This document shows, piece after piece, positions 1 through 6,417 of a stretch of DNA of 36,214 bases. Origin of the DNA: a virus; the IMG/VR virus record IMGVR_UViG_3300002144_000390, positions 1 to 36,214 of that record; one strand, written 5' to 3'. The notes beneath the pieces are model-generated. The model was given only the letters and a program-made list of their open reading frames with translations. It was not told where the DNA came from and made no database searches. Position 1 is the stretch's first letter; every line of letters starts with the position of its first letter. The translations under genes and the position numbers were made by a program.

Positions 1-2
1 TC

Positions 3-560
3 TTCACGCGAGGCGAGGAGCGAGGCGGCAAGGGCGCGAAGTATCTGGCCCAGAACCATTTTGAACTGCTGGCCCAGTTCGACCGCGCTATTGCGTTTGA
101 CCGCAAGGGCACGAGCTCAGTTATCACGCACCAAGGCTGGGGGCGCTGTTGCTCCGATGCGTTCGCCGATGCGCTCAGTGATGGCCTCACCACCGACGCG
201 CTCATGTACGGGCCAGATGACACGGGCGTGTACACGGACACCGCCGAATTTGTAGACATCATTGCAGAATGCACGAACGTCTCAGTCGGATACTTCAACG
301 AACACACGAAGCACGAAACCTTAGACGTGTTCCACCTGTTTGCACTCATGGCCCGCGCTGTTGAGATTGACTGGGACGGACTACCCGTGGCCCGTGAACC
401 AGACGGCTACGAGGAAGACGAAGACGCCTACCTGTACGGCCTTGACCCCTTAAGCGATTTGTATGATGTTGACTCAATGAGCGACGCGCAGGGCCTCGTA
501 CAGCTCCCAGACGGGCGCATGGTTCCGTGGTACATGGCCCCAGTTGGAGGCAAGCAATAA
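3..560 (+). CDS. Phage zinc-peptidase-like protein (M28/M20-type), C-terminal part; N-terminus outside window
   Basis: The reading frame is open from the first bases of the window, so the gene starts upstream and only about 185 residues are visible. The fragment begins with a GEERGG motif (E5, E6), the place where M28/M20-type zinc peptidases carry their catalytic and bridging glutamates. It continues with AFDRKGT (D33), RCCSDAF, DTGVYTDTAEF, ECTNVSVGY and NEH (H101), a pattern I associate with phage-encoded metallopeptidase/hydrolase proteins. The N-terminal metal ligands (an HxD motif and a further Asp) would lie outside the window. The C-terminal 50 residues are very acidic. The stop overlaps the start of the next gene (TAATG), which suggests translational coupling. 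The substrate is unknown; a role in modifying host peptides is a guess. Family assignment rests on recalled motifs, not a search. Confidence 0.6.
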   Translation, partial: FTRGEERGGKGAKYLAQNHFELLAQFDRAIAFDRKGTSSVITHQGWGRCCSDAFADALSDGLTTDALMYGPDDTGVYTDTAEFVDIIAECTNVSVGYFNEHTKHETLDVFHLFALMARAVEIDWDGLPVAREPDGYEEDEDAYLYGLDPLSDLYDVDSMSDAQGLVQLPDGRMVPWYMAPVGGKQ

Positions 561-721
561 TGGCCGCCGCTCTAATATTGGGGCTTTTGTTCGCGCTCTA
601 CATGGCCAATGATGACGGCGCAGACCCTAACCACGGGCTTTGGCTGTTCATACTGCTGGCCCTGCTCCTGCTGTTTGGGCTGGCGTACAGCCTCTACAGC
701 GTGTTTTTATACATAACCTAG
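560..721 (+). CDS. Small two-helix membrane protein
   Basis: This is a 53-residue protein whose ATG sits on the stop of the preceding gene, with GGAGG at 547-551 as ribosome binding site. An in-frame upstream ATG at 527 would give 64 residues but lies inside the preceding gene and has no better site. Two hydrophobic stretches are visible: residues 2-16, and about 28-52 (rich in Leu and Phe), separated by a short acidic segment with DDG and DPNHG. It is probably an inner-membrane protein. The size and topology would fit a class II holin or an accessory membrane protein, but it is far from the lysis genes, so no function is assigned. Confidence 0.6.
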   Translation: MAAALILGLLFALYMANDDGADPNHGLWLFILLALLLLFGLAYSLYSVFLYIT

Positions 722-734
722 GCCCTACCCTACC

Positions 735-759
735 CCGCCAGTGTTAAGAGCACTGGCGG
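735..759 (+). terminator. Stem-loop after the left-end operon
   Basis: A 9-bp perfect stem (735-743 with 751-759, arms CCGCCAGTG/CACTGGCGG) and a 7-base loop lie 14 bases after the stop at 721. There is no immediate T-run; a TTTT follows about 11 bases later. This fits a transcript-end hairpin or a weak terminator. Confidence 0.5.
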
Positions 760-847
760 CCTCTCAGCCGTTTTGTGCACCACAGCACGCCACGCCCGCC
801 GCCTCACCGCGCCCGCCGACCAACCCCTTCCCCGTACCCAAAAAAGG

Positions 848-946
848 CCATAGCAATCGACAAACATTTACAAAACTGAAAACCAATGATGAATTTAAAA
901 TGCACCATAGCAATCGACAAACATTTACAAAACTGAAAACCAATGA
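848..946. repeat. Two perfect 42-bp direct repeats, 57-bp period
   Basis: Copy 1 is 848-889 and copy 2 is 905-946, identical over 42 bases, starting CCATAGCAATCGAC and ending AAAACCAATGA, with 15 bases between them. Each copy ends in an ATG: in copy 2 (943) it is the start of the 103-residue gene; in copy 1 (886) it opens a 16-codon frame ending inside copy 2. The region 722-942 otherwise has no gene I can support. Possible roles are a duplicated leader, a recombination site or a protein-binding pair. Confidence 0.9.
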
Positions 947-1254
947 AAAATCTACGTGGCCACATCCGCCTAAACCCCCTCGCCCCAACCGATGAGCTCG
1001 CGGGCCCCCTCCCCGAGGCAGCTAAACTCTTAGGCACAGTCACATGTGGCACATCTAAGCCCGGGGTGCTGACCCTCCTACCCCACTCCTGCGTGGACTT
1101 TGACCGCAAGGAATACCCTTTCACCCTAGTCTATTTCCGCCACGGTCGATGGACTCGCCTCCCCGTGCGTCGAACCTTGGCCGCGCTCCACCAACTAGGC
1201 TATTCGATCCAAGGTAATGACTTCGTTTTATCCACTCAAACACCTCAAACCTAA
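943..1254 (+). CDS. Hypothetical protein, 103 aa
   Basis: I do not recognise this protein. It is 103 residues, with no membrane segment and no cysteine-rich or nuclease motif. The middle is of mixed composition (LTLLPHSCVDFDRKEYPFTLVYFRHGRW), which could form a small alpha/beta domain with a basic aromatic face. The C-terminal half (TLAALHQLGYSIQGNDFVLS) resembles a short winged-helix or helix-strand ending. The start codon lies inside the second 42-bp repeat and lacks a clear Shine-Dalgarno sequence. The gene stands alone on the plus strand between the repeats and the candidate origin, so an origin-associated or regulatory role is possible but not shown. The opposite-strand frames here look like shadows. 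Confidence 0.5.
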   Translation: MKNLRGHIRLNPLAPTDELAGPLPEAAKLLGTVTCGTSKPGVLTLLPHSCVDFDRKEYPFTLVYFRHGRWTRLPVRRTLAALHQLGYSIQGNDFVLSTQTPQT

Positions 1255-1459
1255 ACGCGTAATAAATTACAAACTCCACACCAACACCTGCACCATTCCT
1301 TTGCACCACTTGGGGGGTACCTAAAGGTACACACCCAATTTGGTGCAATATCAAGGACTTATGGCCAAGTGCACCAAATGCACCAGTTGCATGTTTTGGT
1401 GCAGTGGTGCACTTAAACACGTAAATAAATACGTGCTTAACACGTAATACTTTACAAAC
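1255..1459. repeat. Cluster of TGCACCA repeats plus AT-rich inverted repeats; candidate replication origin
   Basis: The heptamer TGCACCA occurs seven times in 123 bp: forward at 1289, 1302, 1370 and 1379; reversed (TGGTGCA) at 1341, 1397 and 1405. It is followed by an AT-rich part with the inverted repeat CACGTA-N6-TACGTG (1418-1435), a repeated TTAA(A)CACGTAA at about 1413 and 1438, and two similar stretches near 1257 and 1441 ending in TTACAAACT. A GGTAC pair flanks CTAAA near 1316-1330. The stretch is non-coding and abuts the 3' end of the primase/helicase gene. Iterons beside an AT-rich tract are typical of origins, but an operator array is also possible. Confidence 0.6.
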
Positions 1460-3469
1460 TTACAACTCATCAGAATCTCGGTGGATGGATAAACACCCAT
1501 CGGAAACCGACAAATACCCATCCTCAACCAACTTATTTAGTGACCGACGAACGTGTTGTTTTCGCGTATCACGACCCTCTGGCTTAACAACACCCGCCGC
1601 AATTTCAGCCACCACTGGATCAATTTCAATACCTGTGTTCTGGCCCAAACCGCAAACATGGTTGTAGACCGTCAAGACCATACCCTTCATGCGGGGCGCC
1701 CCGACCAAACCCCCACCCTGCTCGGGTGGCTCAATGGCTTCAACCACGCAAGAGGTGATCTCCTCGAGGTCATCATCTACGCCAATGACCCTCGGGGGAA
1801 GCTTAAAGCCCATCGCCGCAAACTCCTCCCCATCCTTTTGCTTGGTGTTGCGCACCAAGCGCCCCCACTCCTGCACGCTCACCTCGAACTCAACGTCTGT
1901 GGCAGCGCGCAGCGAGCTGTGCCCGCGCCCACCACTGGCTAGGTTCTTCCCAGTGTGATGAGCCCCTATGACCATCGCCCCGCACAAATCCGCAAGCGTG
2001 GCGCATTGCGCTATGAACTCAGTCATCACCTCGGGGGCGTTCTCGTTCTTACCTGCTATGGTGCGTGACACGGTATCGAGCACCACCACATCGGCGCCCC
2101 CCGCCTGTTGGATACCCAAAGCCAAGAGCTTCACGTCTAGCGACCCCTCCACCATGTGTGGGGCACGGGCAATGACGCCAAAGTGCTCATCCACACCCCC
2201 AGAGCCAAAGGTCTGTACGTATGCGTCCACACGGTTACGAAAGCCCGCCACGCCTTCAGCGGCCACGTAAATCACACGACCACGGCGCACGCGGCGCCCA
2301 CGCCACTCAACGCCACGGGCGATGGCTAAGACCATGTCTAAGATGAAGAAGGTCTTGCCCGAGCCCGAATCGCCATAGATAATGCCCAAGCCCGCTTGGG
2401 GCAACACCCCCTTAATGATCCACTGGGGACTGGGGCGCGCCAAGAACGTCTCTAATCGCTCTACCACAAAGCCCTCTGGCGTGTCAAGCCTAATGGCGCT
2501 ATCGGCCTTAATGGACACTAATGGCTCAGCCAGTTGCGCATCGAGCTGCGCCTCTTGGGACATCTTAATAATCGTAGGCATACCCACTGCGCGCCCCGCA
2601 CGATTGGTGTGGAACGAATCCCAAACGCTCTGCGTAGATTGGCCTACACCGTACTTAGGGGAGTTCGCAGACCACGTATCGAATAGTGAGAAAGCGTCAT
2701 CTGACCCGTCATACTCGTGGTGCAGACCCATGCCCACTTGCAACCACTTCTCTCGGGACATGTCGGGGTCAAGGTGTGACACGTACTCTGTTGCTTGGGC
2801 CAGTGTGGTGCCCGTCTTGGTTGGCAGGTCAATTAACTCCCCCGTGCTGGGTGCCATGGAAGAGCGGTCAGGCCCGAAGCGGTCTAAGACTTCACGCAAC
2901 ACAAGCTCTGGGATTGGGGCCACATAGTTTTCACAAGCAGTTAAATCGGCGTCTTCGGTTATGTTTCCACTGAAAGTCACATACCCTTTGGTGCAGAATA
3001 CCTCTAAGCCGAAGGGCACGCCCGAGGGGTTTTTGCCGTTGCCTATGTCCGTGCCTCTGAAAAAGGCATGTAAGCCCGTGCCACTGGGCGATATTTCAGC
3101 GTAAGTGCCAGAGGTCAAGCGCAAAGCTTGCGGGTGGATAACACCGTTTGAGTCTATTGCGCGGTCTAAATCGAGCACGATTAGCTCAAACTCAGGCATA
3201 AGGGCGAAGCCCAAGCCTGTGGCGTTTAAGCGAATAGCGGCGGCTTGGGCCTGTTTGAACGTAAGCAATTGGCGTCGGTCTTCAACTGACCCCTGCACAC
3301 CTGTTCGACGCATACCACTGGCGTAGTATGGTACTTTACGTGGTTTGGCTTCGCCGGGGTGCTGCTCTGACTTCCAACACAACCAAGCGGGCATGTCGCG
3401 CAGCATCTCGGGTGGTTTAACTTGACCTAGTTGCGGGTTAATTCGGGTGATCCCGTCCTCGGAGCTCAT
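1460..3469 (-). CDS. Primase-polymerase / RepA-type helicase fusion
   Basis: This is a 669-residue replication protein. The N-terminal third looks like an archaeo-eukaryotic primase-polymerase: IVLDLD near residue 100 gives the paired metal-binding Asp, SPSGTGLHAF near 130 gives the conserved His, and EVF near 156 a third acidic site. Residues about 225-290 resemble the PriCT-2 domain that follows such primases. From about 330 a RecA-like ATPase follows, with Walker A GDSGSGKT (near 366-373), Walker B VVVLDT (near 461-466) and GAHHTGK, as in AAA_25/RepA helicases. The C-terminus looks like a winged helix (TRKQHVRRSLNKLVEDGYL). It probably primes and unwinds DNA at the origin. The ATG overlaps the upstream stop (TGATG); a GTG one codon earlier is also in frame. 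It is read away from the polymerase operon and towards the candidate origin. Confidence 0.85.
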   Translation of the reverse strand: MSSEDGITRINPQLGQVKPPEMLRDMPAWLCWKSEQHPGEAKPRKVPYYASGMRRTGVQGSVEDRRQLLTFKQAQAAAIRLNATGLGFALMPEFELIVLDLDRAIDSNGVIHPQALRLTSGTYAEISPSGTGLHAFFRGTDIGNGKNPSGVPFGLEVFCTKGYVTFSGNITEDADLTACENYVAPIPELVLREVLDRFGPDRSSMAPSTGELIDLPTKTGTTLAQATEYVSHLDPDMSREKWLQVGMGLHHEYDGSDDAFSLFDTWSANSPKYGVGQSTQSVWDSFHTNRAGRAVGMPTIIKMSQEAQLDAQLAEPLVSIKADSAIRLDTPEGFVVERLETFLARPSPQWIIKGVLPQAGLGIIYGDSGSGKTFFILDMVLAIARGVEWRGRRVRRGRVIYVAAEGVAGFRNRVDAYVQTFGSGGVDEHFGVIARAPHMVEGSLDVKLLALGIQQAGGADVVVLDTVSRTIAGKNENAPEVMTEFIAQCATLADLCGAMVIGAHHTGKNLASGGRGHSSLRAATDVEFEVSVQEWGRLVRNTKQKDGEEFAAMGFKLPPRVIGVDDDLEEITSCVVEAIEPPEQGGGLVGAPRMKGMVLTVYNHVCGLGQNTGIEIDPVVAEIAAGVVKPEGRDTRKQHVRRSLNKLVEDGYLSVSDGCLSIHRDSDEL

Positions 3470-3708
3470 CACGATGCACCTGTCTTTTGGCGCAAGGTGG
3501 CGCGTTTTAAACGCCTATTGTTCTCCACCGTTAAGCTATCTAAAAGGTCGATAATACGGCACACGCGTTCGTAGCTCGGACGCCGTTGCGCGTCGTGGTA
3601 CATGGCGTGAACCGTGGGTTGGGGCATATCGGTTTTGCGGGCAATCTCGCTGATGGTCAAGCCCATATCTAACAGTGCATCAATGATTTCGCGTGGTGGT
3701 TTAAACAT
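3469..3708 (-). CDS. Cro-like helix-turn-helix regulator
   Basis: This is a 79-residue DNA-binding protein. The helix-turn-helix lies at about residues 17-36 (LTISEIARKTDMPQPTVHAM); the rest is a short helical core and a basic tail (RRLKRATLRQK). It is divergently placed against the CI-like repressor and is the first gene of the leftward operon, so its place and size fit a Cro-type switch partner. Its recognition-helix residues (A-R-K-T-D-M-P-Q-P-T) almost match the CI protein's A-K-R-T-N-I-P-Q-P-T, which suggests shared operators. The start is ATG at 3708 with GGAG just upstream. The gene ends in a TGATG overlap with the primase gene, so the two should be co-translated. Confidence 0.75.
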   Translation of the reverse strand: MFKPPREIIDALLDMGLTISEIARKTDMPQPTVHAMYHDAQRRPSYERVCRIIDLLDSLTVENNRRLKRATLRQKTGAS

Positions 3709-3728
3709 AAAAATCTCCAGATAATTGC

Positions 3729-3828
3729 AACGTGGATACGTTACGCATTTCGGATATTACTATATAGAGCATAGTTTGGCGAACATTTATATTGATTTAG
3801 TTATCCATTGACGTATAATAAGATAACT
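3729..3828. promoter_or_regulatory. Divergent switch region: operators and CI promoter
   Basis: Between the Cro-like and CI-like genes a good sigma-70-type promoter faces the CI gene: -35 TTGATT at 3792-3797, 16-base spacer, -10 TATAAT at 3814-3819, and the gene begins 35 bases later with AGGAG as ribosome site. Two perfect half-sites AGTTATC (3799-3805) and GATAACT (3822-3828) bracket the -10, so a bound dimer would block this promoter. A second inverted repeat, AACGT-GGAT-ACGTT, lies at 3729-3742 nearer the leftward gene. I see no clear leftward -35/-10 pair. Confidence 0.65.
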
Positions 3829-3853
3829 TCTCAGACCTTACAGGAGAGTTTAC

Positions 3854-4501
3854 ATGTCTCAGCTTCTTGCGAAAAACATCAAGTACTTGATGAACAAACA
3901 TGATATAAAAAACCCCAACGACCTAGCTAAGCGGACTAACATTCCGCAGCCTACATTGTTTAGGTGGCTTGTTGAATCGGCCCGAGAGCCCCGTAATTCA
4001 AGCCTCAAGCCTTTAGCCGCGTTCTTTGGCGTGGAAATTAAAGACCTAATGGAGCGTGATTTTGAAACAGGCGAATTAGTGTCTGAAGTATCTAGCACCA
4101 AGCATTTGCGCCATGTGTTTTTAATTGATTTCGCTGACATCGCCGCTTACCCCGGTGGTATCAAGCCTTTTGACCATAAACATTTAACCGCAAACCTACA
4201 TGTTCTCGGGGCGCGTGTGTCCTCTAGTGCGTATGGTGTTCGGGTAACTGGGGACGCCATGTCGCCCACCTTCCCAGAAGGGGCCCACATCGTGGTCGAC
4301 CCCAACCGAGCGGCGCGCCACGGCGATTACGTGGTGGCCTCAGAGCCCAAAACGCACGCCCCTGTTCTGCGCCGCATGGTTCAAGAGGGTGGCTACGTGT
4401 ACTTGCAGCCCGACAACCCAAGGTACGAGACGGTGCGCGTTGATGGCGAGCCACAGATATTTGGTGTGGTGGCAGAAATGCAAATAGTTAAGGTTTTTTA
4501 A
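3854..4501 (+). CDS. CI-like phage repressor (HTH plus S24 fold) with lost catalytic dyad
   Basis: This is a 215-residue lysogeny repressor candidate. Residues 1-65 form an XRE-type helix-turn-helix (LAKRTNIPQPTLFRWL); residues about 115-213 match the LexA/CI S24 domain (GARVSSSAYGVRVTGDAMSP, then YLQPDNPRY). The catalytic serine of the usual GDSM motif is Ala135 (GDAM), and the lysine of the usual VKRL motif aligns with Arg173 (VLRRM). No Ala-Gly or Cys-Gly cleavage site is evident in the linker. The fold is therefore probably kept for dimerisation, while RecA-stimulated self-cleavage should not occur. The start is ATG with AGGAGAG upstream. It lies in the same direction as the polymerase operon but is separated from it by a terminator. 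Confidence 0.85.
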   Translation: MSQLLAKNIKYLMNKHDIKNPNDLAKRTNIPQPTLFRWLVESAREPRNSSLKPLAAFFGVEIKDLMERDFETGELVSEVSSTKHLRHVFLIDFADIAAYPGGIKPFDHKHLTANLHVLGARVSSSAYGVRVTGDAMSPTFPEGAHIVVDPNRAARHGDYVVASEPKTHAPVLRRMVQEGGYVYLQPDNPRYETVRVDGEPQIFGVVAEMQIVKVF

Positions 4502-4506
4502 AGATT

Positions 4507-4526
4507 AAGGGAAAACCCCTAGACCC
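4507..4526 (+). repeat. GGGAAAACCC element after the repressor, repeated in inverted orientation at 34041-34060
   Basis: Five bases after the repressor stop comes a 20-base element reading AAGGGAAAACCCC then TAGACCC. The same sequence, with one C fewer, is found on the minus strand at 34041-34060 downstream of terS. In both places it lies just after a stop and in the sense orientation of that transcript. Confidence 0.7.
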
Positions 4527-4559
4527 GTCTTCAGTTTGTCTATGAAAAGCAGTAAGTAG

Positions 4560-4586
4560 AACCCGCACATGTTGCGGGTTTTTTAT
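4560..4586 (+). terminator. Rho-independent terminator of the repressor gene
   Basis: An 8-bp stem AACCCGCA (4560-4567) with TGCGGGTT (4573-4580), loop CATGT, is followed by a T-rich run (the final T pairs of the stem plus TTTTA). It lies about 60 bases after the CI-like gene and separates it from the early promoter. Confidence 0.85.
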
Positions 4587-4589
4587 TGC

Positions 4590-4681
4590 CTGTTCGTAAT
4601 TTATTGCAAAGAAAGTTTGCATGAACAGAAATTTATATATATTATTCAATCCGTAAGTTATTCATTTAATTCGAATTACGG
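4590..4681 (+). promoter_or_regulatory. Early rightward promoter with overlapping inverted repeats
   Basis: A strong sigma-70-like promoter is visible: -35 TTGCAT (4617-4622), 17-base spacer, -10 TATTAT (4640-4645). It is wrapped in dyads: CTGTTC (4590-4595) with GAACAG (4623-4628), inside which lies TGCAAA-GAAAG-TTTGCA (4605-4621); downstream CCGTAA (4651-4656) with TTACGG (4676-4681), including the perfect palindrome TAATTCGAATTA (4667-4678). AGTTATTCATT (4656-4666) matches AGTTATCCATT of the CI promoter (3799-3809) in 10 of 11 bases, a likely shared repressor half-site. It drives the genes from 4696 to 12302. Confidence 0.7.
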
Positions 4682-4695
4682 AACAGGAAGCCACA

Positions 4696-4860
4696 ATGTC
4701 AACAAGAAATAACAAGCAAACTATTCGTTCTGATCGTTTTGACCCGACGCCTTGGGTTAAGAAAAGATCAGTTAATTGGAACCGCATATACACAGTAGCC
4801 ATTTTGGTGGTAGTAAGTGCGATATTGGTTATCCAAGTGTCGACATTGTGGGGCGCTTGA
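4696..4860 (+). CDS. Small single-pass membrane protein, 54 aa
   Basis: This first gene of the rightward early operon encodes 54 residues. It has a basic, polar N-terminus (many Arg, Lys and Asn) followed by one hydrophobic helix at about residues 31-50 (IYTVAILVVVSAILVIQVST). By the positive-inside rule the N-terminus should be cytoplasmic. AGGAAG lies upstream of the ATG. The position immediately behind the early promoter is where phages often place host-takeover or superinfection-exclusion proteins, but no motif supports a specific function. The stop is followed one base later by the ATG of the next gene, so the two are coupled. Confidence 0.55.
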   Translation: MSTRNNKQTIRSDRFDPTPWVKKRSVNWNRIYTVAILVVVSAILVIQVSTLWGA

Positions 4861-4861
4861 G

Positions 4862-5188
4862 ATGAGCTTAGAACTCGCACTCCTCGCTAATACCCAAGCG
4901 CTCATCGCGTTGACCCAAGCACTTGTGAACCAACAACAACAACAACAACAACCCGCCGCGCCCACCTCCGTGGGTCGTTCTGAGGTTCAAACCCCCGCCC
5001 CCGAGCCCTTAATTACAGAAACATATCTGCGCGATGCGTTTATCAGCATGGGTACCAAATGCGGCAAAGACGCGCAGTTGTCAATACTTAAAGAGTTTGG
5101 CGTAAAGAAGTTGAGCGAACTCGACCCCGCCCAATTTGAAGCGGTGCATCAAGTCATCACCATGATGGTTGAGGCGGCCAATGATTGA
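4862..5188 (+). CDS. Hypothetical early protein with poly-Gln linker, 108 aa
   Basis: I do not recognise this protein. Its N-terminal helix (SLELALLANTQALIALTQALVN) runs into seven consecutive glutamines, encoded by a (CAA)-type run at 4931-4951, and a proline-rich linker. The C-terminal half (residues about 57-106: ETYLRDAFISMGTKCGKDAQ and KKLSELDPAQFEAVHQVI) looks like a compact helical domain. The layout suggests an N-terminal coiled coil or peptide tied to a helical domain. A start upstream at 4817 is possible in frame, but ATG 4862 fits the preceding stop exactly. The gene overlaps the nuclease gene by 8 bases, so it probably works in the same DNA-metabolism operon. Confidence 0.7.
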   Translation: MSLELALLANTQALIALTQALVNQQQQQQQPAAPTSVGRSEVQTPAPEPLITETYLRDAFISMGTKCGKDAQLSILKEFGVKKLSELDPAQFEAVHQVITMMVEAAND

Positions 5189-6401
5189 GATCAAACCCAC
5201 CACCCACGCCAAGATGTTCCCAGCCTCGGGCACTGACTACTACATGGCGTGCAACGCGTGGCGCTCTTCGAGCACCAGCTCCAAGTTCGCCGCCGAAGGC
5301 ACGTTGGCCCACGAGATAGCAGCCTTATGTTTTGTTCTGGACCGTGAAGCGAGCTCGTTTATCGGGGACGTGTTCACAACTTCAAACTATAGCTTTGCCG
5401 TTGACGCTGACATGGCTGGTTTCGTCCAGCAGTACGTGGACGTGGTTCGCTACTTGTCGGAGGGCGCAACGCTTTTAGTTGAGCAACGCCTACCCATACA
5501 CGCTGTGACGGGTGAGGCAGACGCCCACGGCACCGCCGACGCGGTCATCTTAAAAGACGACGAACTAACCGTGGTTGACTTGAAATACGGGATGGGTGTG
5601 CGTGTAGACGCCCAAAACAACGGTCAATTGAGAATGTATGCATTGGGCGCGCTTATGGCATTTGAGCACATCTGTGAGCCTAAACAGGTACGCATGATTA
5701 TCCACCAACCACGTTTGGGCCACATGTCTGAGGCCACTATGACGCCCGCGCAGCTTAGGTCTTTCGCGCAAGACGTGTCGCAAACGTGTGACAACATCCG
5801 TGCGGGCGAGTTACGCATCGAGGCGGGTGAGTCGCAGTGCCGTTGGTGCGCCAACGCCCCGACCTGCACGACTTTAGCTAATCGCGTCCTGACTTCAATT
5901 GCTGACGATTTCGTTAACCTTGACGCCCCCATCGCCCCGCAACTGACCCACGCAGAAGAACGCGTAAAGAACGCAGATGGGGATCACGTGGCTGAGTGCT
6001 TTAAAGCGATTGGCTTAATCAAGGACTGGATTAAAACCGTAGAGATTGAGGCTAACCGCCGACTCTTGGCGGGCGAGCCCGTGCGCGGATTTAAGTTAGT
6101 TGAAGGTAAGCGCGGTCATCGCAAGTGGATCAACCCCGTGGATGCGGAGCTTGCTTTTAAAGCGATGCGTGTAAAGACCGAAGAGATGTACGACCTGTCT
6201 TTGGTGTCCCCAACTACTGCTGAAAAGCTAGTCAAGTCTGGCGCCCTTGGGCCCCGCCAGTGGAAGAAATTAAGTGCATTGATTACGCAGTCTGAGGGCC
6301 AGCCCTCAGTTGCACCCGAAAGCGATAAGCGCCCAGCGATTGTCGTAGATAAAACAGGGGGCTTCGATTCCCTGCCAGAAGTTCAAACCAACCCACTCTA
6401 A
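5181..6401 (+). CDS. Cas4/RecB-like exonuclease with Fe-S cysteines (DUF2800-type)
   Basis: This 406-residue PD-(D/E)XK nuclease is of the DUF2800 kind found in phage replication modules. Visible active-site pattern: GTLAHE (His44), GTAD (Asp120), VDLKYG (Asp133, Lys135), NNGQLRMYA (Gln149, Tyr153). Four cysteines, C24 and then C220-x2-C223-x5-C229, are placed as in Cas4/AddB 4Fe-4S clusters. The C-terminal 170 residues are a helical extension without clear motifs. It probably resects DNA ends to make single strands for recombination or replication, paired with the ssDNA-binding protein that follows. The ATG at 5181 is chosen over an in-frame TTG at 5169; it overlaps the upstream gene by 8 bases. 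Confidence 0.8.
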   Translation: MIEIKPTTHAKMFPASGTDYYMACNAWRSSSTSSKFAAEGTLAHEIAALCFVLDREASSFIGDVFTTSNYSFAVDADMAGFVQQYVDVVRYLSEGATLLVEQRLPIHAVTGEADAHGTADAVILKDDELTVVDLKYGMGVRVDAQNNGQLRMYALGALMAFEHICEPKQVRMIIHQPRLGHMSEATMTPAQLRSFAQDVSQTCDNIRAGELRIEAGESQCRWCANAPTCTTLANRVLTSIADDFVNLDAPIAPQLTHAEERVKNADGDHVAECFKAIGLIKDWIKTVEIEANRRLLAGEPVRGFKLVEGKRGHRKWINPVDAELAFKAMRVKTEEMYDLSLVSPTTAEKLVKSGALGPRQWKKLSALITQSEGQPSVAPESDKRPAIVVDKTGGFDSLPEVQTNPL

Positions 6402-6417
6402 TTTAAAAGGCTTCAAA

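Noticed and set aside
848-946. 42-bp repeats as phage-specific RNA polymerase promoters
   Set aside because: No phage RNA polymerase gene is present in the window, and only two copies exist, both in one place.
1121-1420. Minus-strand ORF of 99 codons through the heptamer cluster
   Set aside because: It crosses the repeat region and opposes the 943-1254 gene; content looks random and no start signal is present.
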